A stretch of 41,161 nucleotides of DNA from an uncultured Lachnospiraceae bacterium (GTDB lineage Bacteria; Bacillota; Clostridia; Lachnospirales; Lachnospiraceae). Location: assembly GCA_947626475.1 (NCBI GenBank), contig CANQSK010000011.1:1-41161 (forward strand). Direction: 5' to 3'. Positions 24,477-32,500 of this stretch are shown piece after piece. The notes beneath the pieces are model-generated. The model was not told where the DNA came from. It saw only the letters and a list, made by a program, of their open reading frames with translations, and searched no databases. The number at the start of each line of letters is the position of its first letter. Position 1 is the first letter of the stretch. The position numbers were made by a program, and so were the translations under genes.

Positions 24477-25763
24477 ATGGAAAGAAAGCAATCTGCGTCC
24501 AGTAAGTGGCTGACCCTGTTTTTGGTCGCCCTGGCAGGCGGCCTGGTTACCAAGCTGCCTTATCTGCGCGAGACCTATATGGTGCCGCTGCAGAACGCTA
24601 CCGGTTCCACCATGACTCAACTGGGGCTTCTGATGTCCGCCTACGGCGTCGTCAACTTTATCTGTTACTTCCCCGGCGGAATCCTGGCTGACAAGTTCAG
24701 CTGCAAGTCCCTGATTGTATTTTCCTGTATCGGAACGGGATTGACCGGCCTGTGGTTCTGGACCATGCCCGGCTTTGTCTGGCTGGTGGTCATCCACGCC
24801 ATTTTCGCGGTCACCACCGTGTTCACCTTCTGGGCGGCCATGGTCAAGGCGGTCAACCGCCTGGGAGACGCCAGCGAGCAGGGAACTCTGTTCGGCCTGC
24901 TGGAAGGAGGACGCGGCCTCATCGGCACGATCGTAGCCTTCGGCTCGGTGGCGGCGTTCGATATAGCGGCCGATCAGATCGGCGGCATGAAGAACGCGAT
25001 CCTCTATTACAGTGTGCTGAATATTGCTGTAGGCGTTCTGATCCAGTTCCTGATGATCAATGATAAGCCTGAGAAGAAAGAGAACGTGAAGTCAGGAAAC
25101 ACCTTCAACAGAAGCGATGTGATCGAAGTGCTGAAGATGCCCCGGGTGTGGCTCTGCGGAGCGCTGGGCATCTGCAACTATTCCGCTCTGATCTTCCATG
25201 GCGCCATGACCGGATACATGTCAGTGGGCTATGGCCTGAGCGATACGCTGGTAGGCAACCTGAACGTGGTGCGTACCTACGGCATGATGGCTGTGGGAGC
25301 GTTCCTGGCCGGCTTCGTGGCCGACAGGATCGGCAGCCGGATCCGTTTCATGAAGTACGCGTTTATCGGCATGACCATATTCGGCTCCGTGTATCTGCTG
25401 ATTCCCACCCACGGGGCGGCGGTTCCGCTGGTTGTGCTGAACTTCGTGGTATTCGGCCTTTCCCTTTACAGCATCAAGGCGCTGTACTTCTCTACGATTG
25501 ACGAGGTTCTGGTGCCGAAGCGCCTTGCCGGAACGGCATCCGGCATTATCTCCCTGGTTACGTATTTCCCTGAGATCTTCCTTTACACCGTTCAGGGCAA
25601 GATGATCGACCAGTATGCCGGGACCGCGACTCCGCTGAAGGGATATCAGAACTGCTTTATCGCCATGATCGTCCTGTCTGCCCTCGGCGTTGTCTGCGGC
25701 TTCATCCTTCACAAGTCCAATCAGAAGGCTCTGGCCGCCGCCAAGGCAGCAGAAGGCGTCTGA
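24477..25763 (+). CDS. major facilitator superfamily transporter
   Basis: A 428-aa integral membrane protein with about 12 hydrophobic helices. The loop between helices 2 and 3 has the MFS signature GGILADKFSCKSLI, repeated in the second half as FVADRIGSRIRFMK. AAGGAGAGAC lies before the ATG. It sits between a choline kinase/cytidylyltransferase and a glycerophosphodiester phosphodiesterase, so uptake of glycerophosphocholine, another glycerophosphodiester or choline is likely. Family and membrane location are seen; substrate is inferred. Confidence 0.85.
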   Translation: MERKQSASSKWLTLFLVALAGGLVTKLPYLRETYMVPLQNATGSTMTQLGLLMSAYGVVNFICYFPGGILADKFSCKSLIVFSCIGTGLTGLWFWTMPGFVWLVVIHAIFAVTTVFTFWAAMVKAVNRLGDASEQGTLFGLLEGGRGLIGTIVAFGSVAAFDIAADQIGGMKNAILYYSVLNIAVGVLIQFLMINDKPEKKENVKSGNTFNRSDVIEVLKMPRVWLCGALGICNYSALIFHGAMTGYMSVGYGLSDTLVGNLNVVRTYGMMAVGAFLAGFVADRIGSRIRFMKYAFIGMTIFGSVYLLIPTHGAAVPLVVLNFVVFGLSLYSIKALYFSTIDEVLVPKRLAGTASGIISLVTYFPEIFLYTVQGKMIDQYAGTATPLKGYQNCFIAMIVLSALGVVCGFILHKSNQKALAAAKAAEGV

Positions 25764-25783
25764 TCCGGCGGAGGCGGACTGCA

Positions 25784-26509
25784 ATGATCAAGAACATTGC
25801 CCACAGGGGCTTTTGCAGCCGGTATCCGGAAAATACCCTTCTGGCGTTTCAGAAGGCGCTGGAGGAGGGCGTGGACGGGATTGAGACGGATGTTCAGCTG
25901 ACCAGGGACGGCCAGATTGTTCTCATACACGACGAATCCGTAGACCGCACTACCGGAGCCGCGGGATGGGTCAGGGACTACAGTCTGGAGGAGCTGCAGG
26001 AGCTGGATGCCAGCGAGAAGTTTGCCGGTCAGTTCGGTTTTCAGCGGATACCTTCCCTGCGCGAGTATTTTGAGCTTGTAAAGGACCATCCCATCGTCTC
26101 CAATATTGAGATGAAGACAGGCGTTTTTGAGTACCGTGAGATGGAACCGCTGCTGGTGGATATGATAAGGGAGTACGGCCTGCAGGACCGGGTCCTGATC
26201 ACCAGCTTCAACCACTTTACCATTTTGCGCATGAAGGGCCTGGCGCCGGAGCTGCGGTACGGCTTTCTTGCCTATGACTGGCGCATAGACGCCGGCGAGT
26301 ACACCCGGCATTACGGAATTCCCTGCTATCATCCGGATTATCATAATCTTACGGAACGTGTGGCGGAGGACCTTCACAATCACGGCATAGAGATCAATCC
26401 TTATACGGTGGACGATCCGGACGATATCAGGGATATGATCCGCAAGGGCGCGAACAGCGTTATCACCAACTGTCCGGACGTTGTGAACCGAATACGCTTT
26501 GAGGGTTAA
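25784..26509 (+). CDS. glycerophosphodiester phosphodiesterase
   Basis: Hydrolyses glycerophosphodiesters such as glycerophosphocholine to glycerol-3-phosphate and the free alcohol. It is a 241-aa cytoplasmic GDPD TIM-barrel of UgpQ size, without a signal peptide. The active-site set is complete: AHRG (His7-Arg8), PENTLLAF, DGIETDVQLT (Glu34, Asp36), DGQIVLIHDESVDRTT (His49), NIEMKTG, and GVN-like INPYTVDDP near the end. The start codon lies 21 nt after the MFS gene, so the two are co-transcribed. With the LicCA-like enzyme it would supply choline for CDP-choline. Confidence 0.93.
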   Translation: MIKNIAHRGFCSRYPENTLLAFQKALEEGVDGIETDVQLTRDGQIVLIHDESVDRTTGAAGWVRDYSLEELQELDASEKFAGQFGFQRIPSLREYFELVKDHPIVSNIEMKTGVFEYREMEPLLVDMIREYGLQDRVLITSFNHFTILRMKGLAPELRYGFLAYDWRIDAGEYTRHYGIPCYHPDYHNLTERVAEDLHNHGIEINPYTVDDPDDIRDMIRKGANSVITNCPDVVNRIRFEG

Positions 26510-26561
26510 ATGACATAAACGAGCCTCCCTCCCAAAACAGGAAAATTCTGACAACTTCTTG

Positions 26562-26590
26562 TTGGCAGCGCTTACATTTTCATGTATAAT
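26562..26590 (+). promoter_or_regulatory. kdgK-like gene promoter with overlapping candidate cre site
   Basis: -35 TTGGCA (26562-26567), 17-nt spacer, perfect -10 TATAAT (26585-26590). The segment TTGGCAGCGCTTACA (26562-26576) matches the CcpA catabolite-responsive-element consensus WTGNAANCGNWNNCW at all but one position. It overlaps the -35 box, where CcpA binding would repress. Confidence 0.6.
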
Positions 26591-26664
26591 GAGAATAGCT
26601 GCAGATTTTAAAGTTTTTGGGGGAGGCATCCGGCAGGATTCCGGGCCAGAAGGAGGTAAGCGTT

Positions 26665-27753
26665 ATGCAACATTTTAATCCATTGACACAGCAGGTTGAC
26701 TGTGACGAGAGATTTATTACGATCGGCGAGATCATGCTTCGTCTGACCCCGCCGAATTATGAGAAGATTCGTATGACCAGCAGCTTTGAGGCCAGTTACG
26801 GCGGCAGTGAAGCCAACATAGCGCTGGCGCTGGCGAACCTGGGAGTGGACAGTACGTTTTTTACGGTAGTGCCCAACAACAGTCTGGGCAAGAGCGCAGT
26901 CCGAATGCTGCGGAGCAATGACGTACACTGCACTCCTGTCATCCTGAGCACTCCGGAGGAAACTCCCACGCACCGTCTGGGATGCTATTATCTGGAGACC
27001 GGTTACGGAATCCGTTCCAGCAAGGTTACATACGACCGGAAGAACAGCGCCATTACCGAGTATGATTTCAGTCATATCGACCTGGACGCGCTTCTGAAGG
27101 ATTTTACCTGGCTCCATCTGAGCGGCATTACGCCTGCTCTGGCTCCCAACTGTAAGAAGCTGGTCATGGACTGTCTGGCCGTCGCCAAAAAGCATGGCCT
27201 GACCGTCAGCTTTGACGGCAATTTCCGCAGCACGCTGTGGACCTGGGAGGAGGCCCGGGACTTCTGTACCCAGTGCCTGCCCTATGTGGATGTGCTTTTC
27301 GGCATTGAGCCCTACCATCTCTGGAAGGATGAAGAGGACCACAGCAAGGGCGATGTGAAGGACGGCGTTCCCTTCCGGCCCAGCTATGAGCAGCAGGATG
27401 AGGTCTTCCAGGTGTTTGTGGAACGGTATCCCAATATCAAGTGCATTGCCCGCCATGTGCGTTACGCCCACAGCGGAAGTGAGAACAGCCTGAAGGCGTT
27501 TATGTGGTATCAGGGCCATACCTTTGAGAGCAAGATGTTTACGTTCAACATTCTTGACCGGGTGGGCGGAGGAGACGCTTTCGCCAGCGGACTGATCTAC
27601 GCCATGATGCACGGCTACAAGCCTATGGATATGATCAATTTTGCAGTAGCCAGCAGTGTGATCAAACATACCATCCGCGGCGATGCCAATATCACGGATG
27701 ACGCGGAGAGCATCCGCCATTTGATGGATATGAACTATGATATTAAGAGATAA
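26665..27753 (+). CDS. kdgK: PfkB-family sugar kinase, probable 2-keto-3-deoxygluconate kinase
   Basis: A 362-aa PfkB kinase. The start resembles KdgK: ITIGEIMLRLTPPNYEKIRM, then FEASYGGSEANIALALANLG (signature 1). Signature 2, near residues 290-305, reads DRVGGGDAFASGLIYAM with the catalytic Asp. VSFDGNFRSTLW is typical of KDG kinases. ATG 26665 is 7 nt after AGGAGG; an ATG-less upstream extension is rejected. KDG is the end product of unsaturated uronate breakdown, so it fits the GH105 operon although it has its own promoter and a cre-like site. Its length above ~340 aa is due to an insertion near residues 215-250 (EDHSKGDVKDGVPFR). Confidence 0.8.
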   Translation: MQHFNPLTQQVDCDERFITIGEIMLRLTPPNYEKIRMTSSFEASYGGSEANIALALANLGVDSTFFTVVPNNSLGKSAVRMLRSNDVHCTPVILSTPEETPTHRLGCYYLETGYGIRSSKVTYDRKNSAITEYDFSHIDLDALLKDFTWLHLSGITPALAPNCKKLVMDCLAVAKKHGLTVSFDGNFRSTLWTWEEARDFCTQCLPYVDVLFGIEPYHLWKDEEDHSKGDVKDGVPFRPSYEQQDEVFQVFVERYPNIKCIARHVRYAHSGSENSLKAFMWYQGHTFESKMFTFNILDRVGGGDAFASGLIYAMMHGYKPMDMINFAVASSVIKHTIRGDANITDDAESIRHLMDMNYDIKR

Positions 27754-27775
27754 AAGAATATCAGAGCAGTAAGAG

Positions 27776-27811
27776 ACGGTCTGCAGGCGTTATGTCCTGC
27801 AGGCCGTTTTC
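27776..27811 (+). terminator. Rho-independent terminator after the PfkB kinase
   Basis: Arms ACGGTCTGCAGG (27776-27787) and CCTGCAGGCCGT (27796-27807) pair over 12 positions with one G-U-type pair, followed by TTTTCT. Confidence 0.85.
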
Positions 27812-27850
27812 TCTCGGATTTATCCAAAGTTTAACAGTTTAAAGTTTTTA

Positions 27851-27879
27851 TTTACCGAATCCGAAAATCGTGGTATGAT
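27851..27879 (+). promoter_or_regulatory. promoter of the yerC-like/iorAB unit
   Basis: -35 TTTACC (27851-27856), 17-nt spacer, -10 TATGAT (27874-27879), 33 nt before the yerC-like start codon. Confidence 0.6.
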
Positions 27880-27912
27880 AAACCTATATTTCAGTAACGA
27901 AAGGAGATTTTC

Positions 27913-28206
27913 ATGAGCAGGAATACTCCAAAAGAGCGCAAGATAGCCATGTATGAGGCAATCTTACAGTTAAAGACACTTGATGAATGCTGCGATTTTT
28001 TTGAGGATATCTGCGCCATGACGGAGCTGCGGGCGATGGAGCAGCGTTTTGAGGTGGCCAGAATGCTGAAGAGCGACAAGGTTTACACTGAGATCAAGCA
28101 GGAAACCAACGCCAGTTCCGCCACGATCAGCAGGGTCAACCGAATGCTGAACTATGGAACCGGATGTCTGGGAAAGATCATTGAACGGCTGAGCGAAAGT
28201 GAATAA
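27913..28206 (+). CDS. yerC: YerC/YecD family TrpR-related DNA-binding protein
   Basis: A 97-aa all-helical protein of the TrpR/YerC superfamily. It contains LKTLDECCDFFEDICAMTELRAMEQRFEVA, with a helix-turn-helix at IKQETNASSATISRVNRML. Enterobacterial TrpR binds L-tryptophan; the ligand of YerC proteins is not settled. GAAAGGAG precedes the ATG. It starts a likely operon with iorA (35-nt gap) and iorB, enzymes acting on the transamination product of tryptophan. That context suggests it senses tryptophan or another aromatic amino acid and controls iorAB. Confidence 0.88.
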   Translation: MSRNTPKERKIAMYEAILQLKTLDECCDFFEDICAMTELRAMEQRFEVARMLKSDKVYTEIKQETNASSATISRVNRMLNYGTGCLGKIIERLSESE

Positions 28207-28241
28207 AATCTCCAAATACATACGTAGAAAGGATATTTTAC

Positions 28242-29963
28242 ATGAAAGAACTGATGTTAGGCAACAAAGCGCTGGCCAGAGGCCTGTATGAGGCCGGGTG
28301 CAGCGTGGTGTCCAGCTATCCCGGAACCCCCAGCACGGAGGTGACGGAGGAGGCCGCCAAGTATGATGAGATTTACTGTGAATGGGCGCCCAATGAAAAG
28401 GTAGCCATGGAGGTGGCGTTCGGGGCGTCCCTGGCCGGAAAGCGCAGCTTTTGCGGTATGAAGCATGTGGGACTGAACGTGGCGGCGGACCCGCTGTTTA
28501 CCTGCTCCTATACCGGAGTGAATGCGGGGATGGTCATTTGTGTGGCAGATGACGCCGGTATGCATTCCTCCCAGAATGAGCAGGATTCCCGCCATCATGC
28601 CATTGCCGCCAAGGTGCCGATGCTGGAGCCGGCGGATTCCGCCGAGGCCCTGGAATTTGCAAAGAAGGCTTATGAACTGTCAGAGCAGTTTGATACGCCG
28701 GTTATCATCAAGATGTGCACGCGCATCGCTCATTCCCAGAGCGTTGTGGAAACCGGAAGCCGGGTGGTTCCGGAGACAGTGCCCTATGAGAAGAACATTG
28801 CCAAGTATGTGATGATGCCGGGCAACGCAATCCGGCGCCATCCGATTGTGGAGGAGCGGACGCGGAAGCTGACGGAGTATGCGGAAAGCTGTGAATTTAA
28901 CCGTGTTGAGATGGGCGGTACGAAGCTGGGAATCATCACCTCCTCTACCAGCTATCAGTATGCGAAGGAAGTGTTCGGAGAGAGCGCCAGCATCCTGAAG
29001 CTGGGTATGGTCAACCCTCTTCCGGTGAAGCTGATTCTGGATTTCGCGGCCAAAGTGGAAAAACTGGTAGTTGTGGAGGAGCTGGACCCCATTATCGAAA
29101 ATCACTGCCGCCAGCTTGGCCTGACTGTCTCCGGCAAGGATGTACTGCCGGTCTGCGGCGAGTTTTTCCCCAATATGATCGCGGAAAAGCTGGGCGGGCC
29201 GGTGCCGGAATACAATACTCTGGACGAGGCGCTGCCGGGAAGGCCGCCGGTCATGTGCGCGGGCTGTCCTCACAGAGGCCTGTTCTACACTTTGTCAAAG
29301 AATAAATGTACGGTCCTGGGCGATATCGGCTGCTATACGCTGGGAGCAGTGGCGCCTCTTAGCGCCATGGAGATGACTCTGTGCATGGGAGCTTCGGTCA
29401 GCGCGATTCACGGCTTTAACAAGGCCCTGGGGAAAGAAAGTGAAGGAAAAACAGTGGCGGTCATCGGCGACTCCACTTTTATGCACTCCGGTATGACCGG
29501 CCTGGCCAACATTGCCTACAACCAGAGCAACTCTACCGTGATCATTCTGGACAACTCCATTACCGGCATGACCGGCCATCAGCAGAACCCGACGACCGGC
29601 TACAACATCAAGGGAGACCCGGCGGGCAAGATCGATCTGGAGAGTCTGTGCCGCGCCATGGGCTTTAACCGGGTTGTGGTGGTAGACCCGTACGATCTGG
29701 CGGCCTGCGATAAAGCGGTGAAGGAAGAGCTGGCGGCAGAGGAACCGTCGGTGATCATCAGCCGCCGTCCCTGCGCCCTGTTAAAGTATGTGAAGCACAA
29801 TCCGCCTCTTCATGTGGATTCGGACAAATGTGTCGGCTGTAAGTCCTGTATGCGTCTGGGATGTCCGGCTATCAGCGTGAAGAATAAAAAGGCAGTGATT
29901 GACAGTACCCAGTGTGTCGGATGCGGAGTCTGTGAGCAGCTGTGCAAATTCGGAGCGCTGTAA
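28242..29963 (+). CDS. iorA: indolepyruvate:ferredoxin oxidoreductase, alpha subunit
   Basis: Oxidatively decarboxylates aryl-pyruvates (indole-, phenyl- and hydroxyphenylpyruvate) with CoA to aryl-acetyl-CoA, reducing ferredoxin. It is 573 aa, normal for IorA. The N-terminal pyrimidine-binding domain has SSYPGTPSTEV and CEWAPNEKVAMEVAFGAS. The ThDP-binding region starts GDSTFMHSGMTGL and continues to ILDNSITGMTGHQ. The C terminus (from ~residue 527) carries two 4Fe-4S motifs: CVGCKSCMRLGCP and CVGCGVCEQLC. GAAAGGATA precedes the ATG. It is cytoplasmic, works with iorB downstream, and probably takes part in Stickland-type amino acid fermentation. Confidence 0.95.
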   Translation: MKELMLGNKALARGLYEAGCSVVSSYPGTPSTEVTEEAAKYDEIYCEWAPNEKVAMEVAFGASLAGKRSFCGMKHVGLNVAADPLFTCSYTGVNAGMVICVADDAGMHSSQNEQDSRHHAIAAKVPMLEPADSAEALEFAKKAYELSEQFDTPVIIKMCTRIAHSQSVVETGSRVVPETVPYEKNIAKYVMMPGNAIRRHPIVEERTRKLTEYAESCEFNRVEMGGTKLGIITSSTSYQYAKEVFGESASILKLGMVNPLPVKLILDFAAKVEKLVVVEELDPIIENHCRQLGLTVSGKDVLPVCGEFFPNMIAEKLGGPVPEYNTLDEALPGRPPVMCAGCPHRGLFYTLSKNKCTVLGDIGCYTLGAVAPLSAMEMTLCMGASVSAIHGFNKALGKESEGKTVAVIGDSTFMHSGMTGLANIAYNQSNSTVIILDNSITGMTGHQQNPTTGYNIKGDPAGKIDLESLCRAMGFNRVVVVDPYDLAACDKAVKEELAAEEPSVIISRRPCALLKYVKHNPPLHVDSDKCVGCKSCMRLGCPAISVKNKKAVIDSTQCVGCGVCEQLCKFGAL

Positions 29964-29986
29964 TTTCAAGAAAGAGGAAGGATTTT

Positions 29987-30015
29987 CCGGCTGCGGACCG
30001 TTAAGACGGAGCCGG
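29987..30015 (+). other. intercistronic hairpin between iorA and iorB
   Basis: Stem CCGGCT (29987-29992) with AGCCGG (30010-30015), with an inner CCG/CGG pairing and no T tract. It may protect iorA mRNA or tune iorB expression. Confidence 0.4.
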
Positions 30016-30041
30016 ATTCCCGGAAGAGGAGAATATATAGA

Positions 30042-30611
30042 ATGACGAAGAATATTATGATCGTGGGAGTAGGCGGCCAGGGTTCCCTGCTGGCAAGCAA
30101 GCTTCTGGGCCATCTGCTCCTGACAGAAGGGTATGATGTAAAGGTTTCCGAGGTTCACGGCATGAGCCAGAGAGGCGGCAGCGTGGTGACCTATGTCCGC
30201 TTCGGCGAGAAGGTCTATTCCCCGGTGATCGATAAAGGACAGGCGGATTTTATTGTTTCCTTTGAGAAGCTGGAGGCGGCCCGCTACATGGAGTATCTGA
30301 AGAAAGGCGGGCGGATCGTGGTCAATACTCAGGAGATCGATCCCATGCCGGTTATTACCGGAGCAGCCGCTTATCCGGAGAACCTGATTGAAAAAATGGA
30401 GGCGGCGGGAGCCGCGGTTGACGCCATGGATTGTCTGACGCTGGCAGAGGCGGCAGGTTCCGCCAAGGCGGTAAACATCGTTCTTATGGGCCGTCTGTCC
30501 AGGTATTTTGATATCCCGGCGGAGAAGTGGCAGCAGGCTATCCGGGAATGCGTTCCGCCGAAATTCGTGGAGCTGAATCTGAAGGCCTTTGAGCTGGGAC
30601 GCGGAGAGTAA
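30042..30611 (+). CDS. iorB: indolepyruvate:ferredoxin oxidoreductase, beta subunit
   Basis: The 189-aa gamma-type subunit of 2-oxoacid:acceptor oxidoreductases. It begins NIMIVGVGGQGSLLASKLLG and has KVSEVHGMSQRGGSVVTYVRFG, both hallmarks of IorB. It forms the heterodimer with IorA. AGAGGAGAATA lies before the ATG. The gene is 78 nt after iorA and ends before a terminator. Confidence 0.95.
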   Translation: MTKNIMIVGVGGQGSLLASKLLGHLLLTEGYDVKVSEVHGMSQRGGSVVTYVRFGEKVYSPVIDKGQADFIVSFEKLEAARYMEYLKKGGRIVVNTQEIDPMPVITGAAAYPENLIEKMEAAGAAVDAMDCLTLAEAAGSAKAVNIVLMGRLSRYFDIPAEKWQQAIRECVPPKFVELNLKAFELGRGE

Positions 30612-30708
30612 GAGAGAAGAAGCCCTGCGCGCCGGAAAAAACGATTTCTTGGATGATTTTCCGGCTCCCAGTAAAACAGTTCCGGTAAAACAGAATATGA
30701 TGAGAGAA

Positions 30709-30774
30709 GGGAGTACCGCGTAACTGAATGGCTGCCGCAGAGGCAGCAGATCAGGAAAGCGGTACTCCCTTTTT
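30709..30774 (+). terminator. terminator after iorB, branched hairpin
   Basis: Perfect 11-bp arms GGGAGTACCGC (30709-30719) and GCGGTACTCCC (30759-30769) followed by TTTTT. The loop holds a second stem, GCTGCC/GGCAGC. It separates iorB from the convergent anti-sigma gene. Confidence 0.75.
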
Positions 30775-30841
30775 GAAAATCCAAAGACAGGATTATGCCT
30801 CAGGAATAAGGGAAATTGCCGGGAGGGTCGGGGGTATGGTT

Positions 30842-31747
30842 CTACGCTTCATGGTCAATCGCGTCCAGCCATGCCTGTGCTGCGTCCGGGTTGGCGTGGG
30901 CAGGGTTCAGCGGAAGTGTGAAAAGGGCGTTAACGCCGTCGTAATTTTCATTTCTTGTGATCTCACCTGTGGATTCGTCGTAGCAAAAAACGTCCGGATT
31001 ATAGAAGACTCCATCGCTGACACCGATATACACGCCCCGGTCCGCGAACAGTTCTACGCTGGTAGTCTCAAGGAGACGGTACAGCACGCCGTCGATCACC
31101 AGATCCGAGTAAGAGCCTTTTAGGGTAAATGCGTTGTATTTATGGGGAGGAAGCCCCTTCACATAAGGAGAGACCAGAAAGGTTTCGTTTCCGTAAGCGT
31201 CGTCGGAGGTGGTTGGCATGGGTGTGCCGTCGGTGTGTTCGATGGCCACTATGGTGTAGAGACGATTGCTTATGAAGGATAAATCTTCTCCCCCGGATAC
31301 ATAGACGGAGTCGCTGCCGCTTATGGTGTCCTGTCCCAGATAATCGCTGATATTCTCGCCTGCCACGGCGCCGAGAAGGGTGATGCGGTAGTTTTTGCAG
31401 GTCTGGGTTTCATTTACCAGCACTGCGTCTTCGCCGGTGAATGCCTCGGCCAGCTTCAGATCTCCGTATTTTTGGACCACGTCCTTTGCGCCCAGCAGCT
31501 TCCAGGCGGCGTAGGTAGTGATGGAACCTACGGCCAGGACGCAGCAGATGGCAGCGGCCACGGCAGTGCGGGCGCGGAAACGCGGTCTGCAGCCGGTATT
31601 TGTGTTTGTCTCTGTGTTTATTCTTGTGTCTGTATTCATTTTCAGATTCTCCTTTCCCTGGTGTATGATACGTTGATTAAGCAGCGTATCCGGCGTAAAA
31701 TCGGGAGAAAGGGCCTGTTTTAATATATCGTCGATCTCACGTTTCAT
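30842..31747 (-). CDS. membrane anti-sigma factor-like protein (DUF4179-like)
   Basis: 301 aa: a short cytoplasmic N-terminal part (MKREIDDILKQALSPDFTPD, then a Thr/Asn-rich stretch), one membrane helix at ~60-81 (TAVAAAICCVLAVGSITTYAAW), and a ~220-residue extracytoplasmic domain. Its start overlaps the 3' end of the ECF sigma gene by 11 bp, so the pair is translationally coupled. That is the usual layout of a sigma factor and its membrane-bound inhibitor: the N-terminal part would hold the sigma factor until an envelope signal releases it. The family assignment is by layout; I see no conserved zinc anti-sigma (HxxxCxxC) motif. What it senses is unknown. Confidence 0.7.
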   Translation of the reverse strand: MKREIDDILKQALSPDFTPDTLLNQRIIHQGKENLKMNTDTRINTETNTNTGCRPRFRARTAVAAAICCVLAVGSITTYAAWKLLGAKDVVQKYGDLKLAEAFTGEDAVLVNETQTCKNYRITLLGAVAGENISDYLGQDTISGSDSVYVSGGEDLSFISNRLYTIVAIEHTDGTPMPTTSDDAYGNETFLVSPYVKGLPPHKYNAFTLKGSYSDLVIDGVLYRLLETTSVELFADRGVYIGVSDGVFYNPDVFCYDESTGEITRNENYDGVNALFTLPLNPAHANPDAAQAWLDAIDHEA

Positions 31748-32360
31748 CTAAAACCTCCTTCAGTTTTTGCGCCAACAGTTTTTTCGCTTTGTGGAGTCTG
31801 CTTTTGACAGTTCCCGCGGGAATCTGCAGGATTGCCGCAACCTCCGGGATTTTCATATCTTCCATGTAAAACAAGAGAACCGGAAGCCGGTAACGGTTCG
31901 GCAGAGAGGCGACAGCCTGACGGACGGTCTGAGCTTCCTCCCGGGCGATGACTTCGTCCAGCGGTCCGGATAAACCGGAGGTAGGTTCGCTGCCGGAAAA
32001 TGAGCCTGCAGACGGAGACGCGTTTTTGCCGTTCGGCCGGCCTCCGGCCTCCCACGCTCCTGTGGCTGCATGAAACCCGCCAGTTTCCCGCAAATACTCC
32101 AGTGAGGCTACCGGCCCGGTGATCCGCTGCCGCAGAGACAGCTTCCGGCACCGGTTTCTCCAGAGATTTACAGCGATGGACAGCAGGGTGTTTTTGAGGG
32201 TGCCGTCTGCGTCCAGCCGTCCGGCGATTTTTGCCGCTGTCAGGAAAGTGTCCTGATATAGATCGTCAGCCTCCTGGCGGCTGCGGGTCAGGAAGCAGCA
32301 GAAGGAATAGATGTCCCTGCCGTACAGCTCTATACAGTTTTCCAGATCGCGCATTTGCAT
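31737..32360 (-). CDS. ECF-type RNA polymerase sigma factor
   Basis: 207 aa. Region 2 holds YGRDIYSFCCFLTRSRQEADDLYQDTFL (residues ~13-40). Region 4 holds LPNRYRLPVLLFYMEDMKI, PEVAAILQIPAGTVKSRLHKAKK (~153-194). The linker between them (~80-135) is unusually long and rich in Gly and Ser (FHAATGAWEAGGRPNGKNAS and following). The start is the ATG at 32360, since GAAGGAG lies 8 nt before it; a frame extending to 32456 has no Shine-Dalgarno and an unlikely N terminus. It overlaps the anti-sigma gene. Upstream, TGAACC (complement 32484-32489) and TACAAT (complement 32463-32468), only 15 nt apart, might be its promoter. Confidence 0.9.
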   Translation of the reverse strand: MQMRDLENCIELYGRDIYSFCCFLTRSRQEADDLYQDTFLTAAKIAGRLDADGTLKNTLLSIAVNLWRNRCRKLSLRQRITGPVASLEYLRETGGFHAATGAWEAGGRPNGKNASPSAGSFSGSEPTSGLSGPLDEVIAREEAQTVRQAVASLPNRYRLPVLLFYMEDMKIPEVAAILQIPAGTVKSRLHKAKKLLAQKLKEVLDET

Positions 32361-32500
32361 AAGCAAGGCTCCTTCATCTTGTACTCTTGCGGGAAAGAGC
32401 GCCTGGGGACGCGCTTCCCGATTTGGACGTCCGGGGACAGGATGACTGCCCTTCATAACTATATTGTAACAGGAAATGAATTTGGTTCACGAAAGTATAT

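Noticed and set aside
23513-24553. A 346-codon minus-strand open frame opposite the LicCA-like gene
   Set aside because: The plus-strand frame has complete kinase motifs; the antisense frame has none.
30728-31123. A plus-strand open frame after iorB
   Set aside because: It starts inside the terminator hairpin and runs antisense to the anti-sigma gene, without a ribosome binding site or domain.
31560-31660. TG-rich quasi-repeat on the plus strand as a satellite
   Set aside because: It encodes the Thr/Asn-rich stretch (NTDTRINTETNTNT) of the anti-sigma protein and is too irregular to call a repeat.
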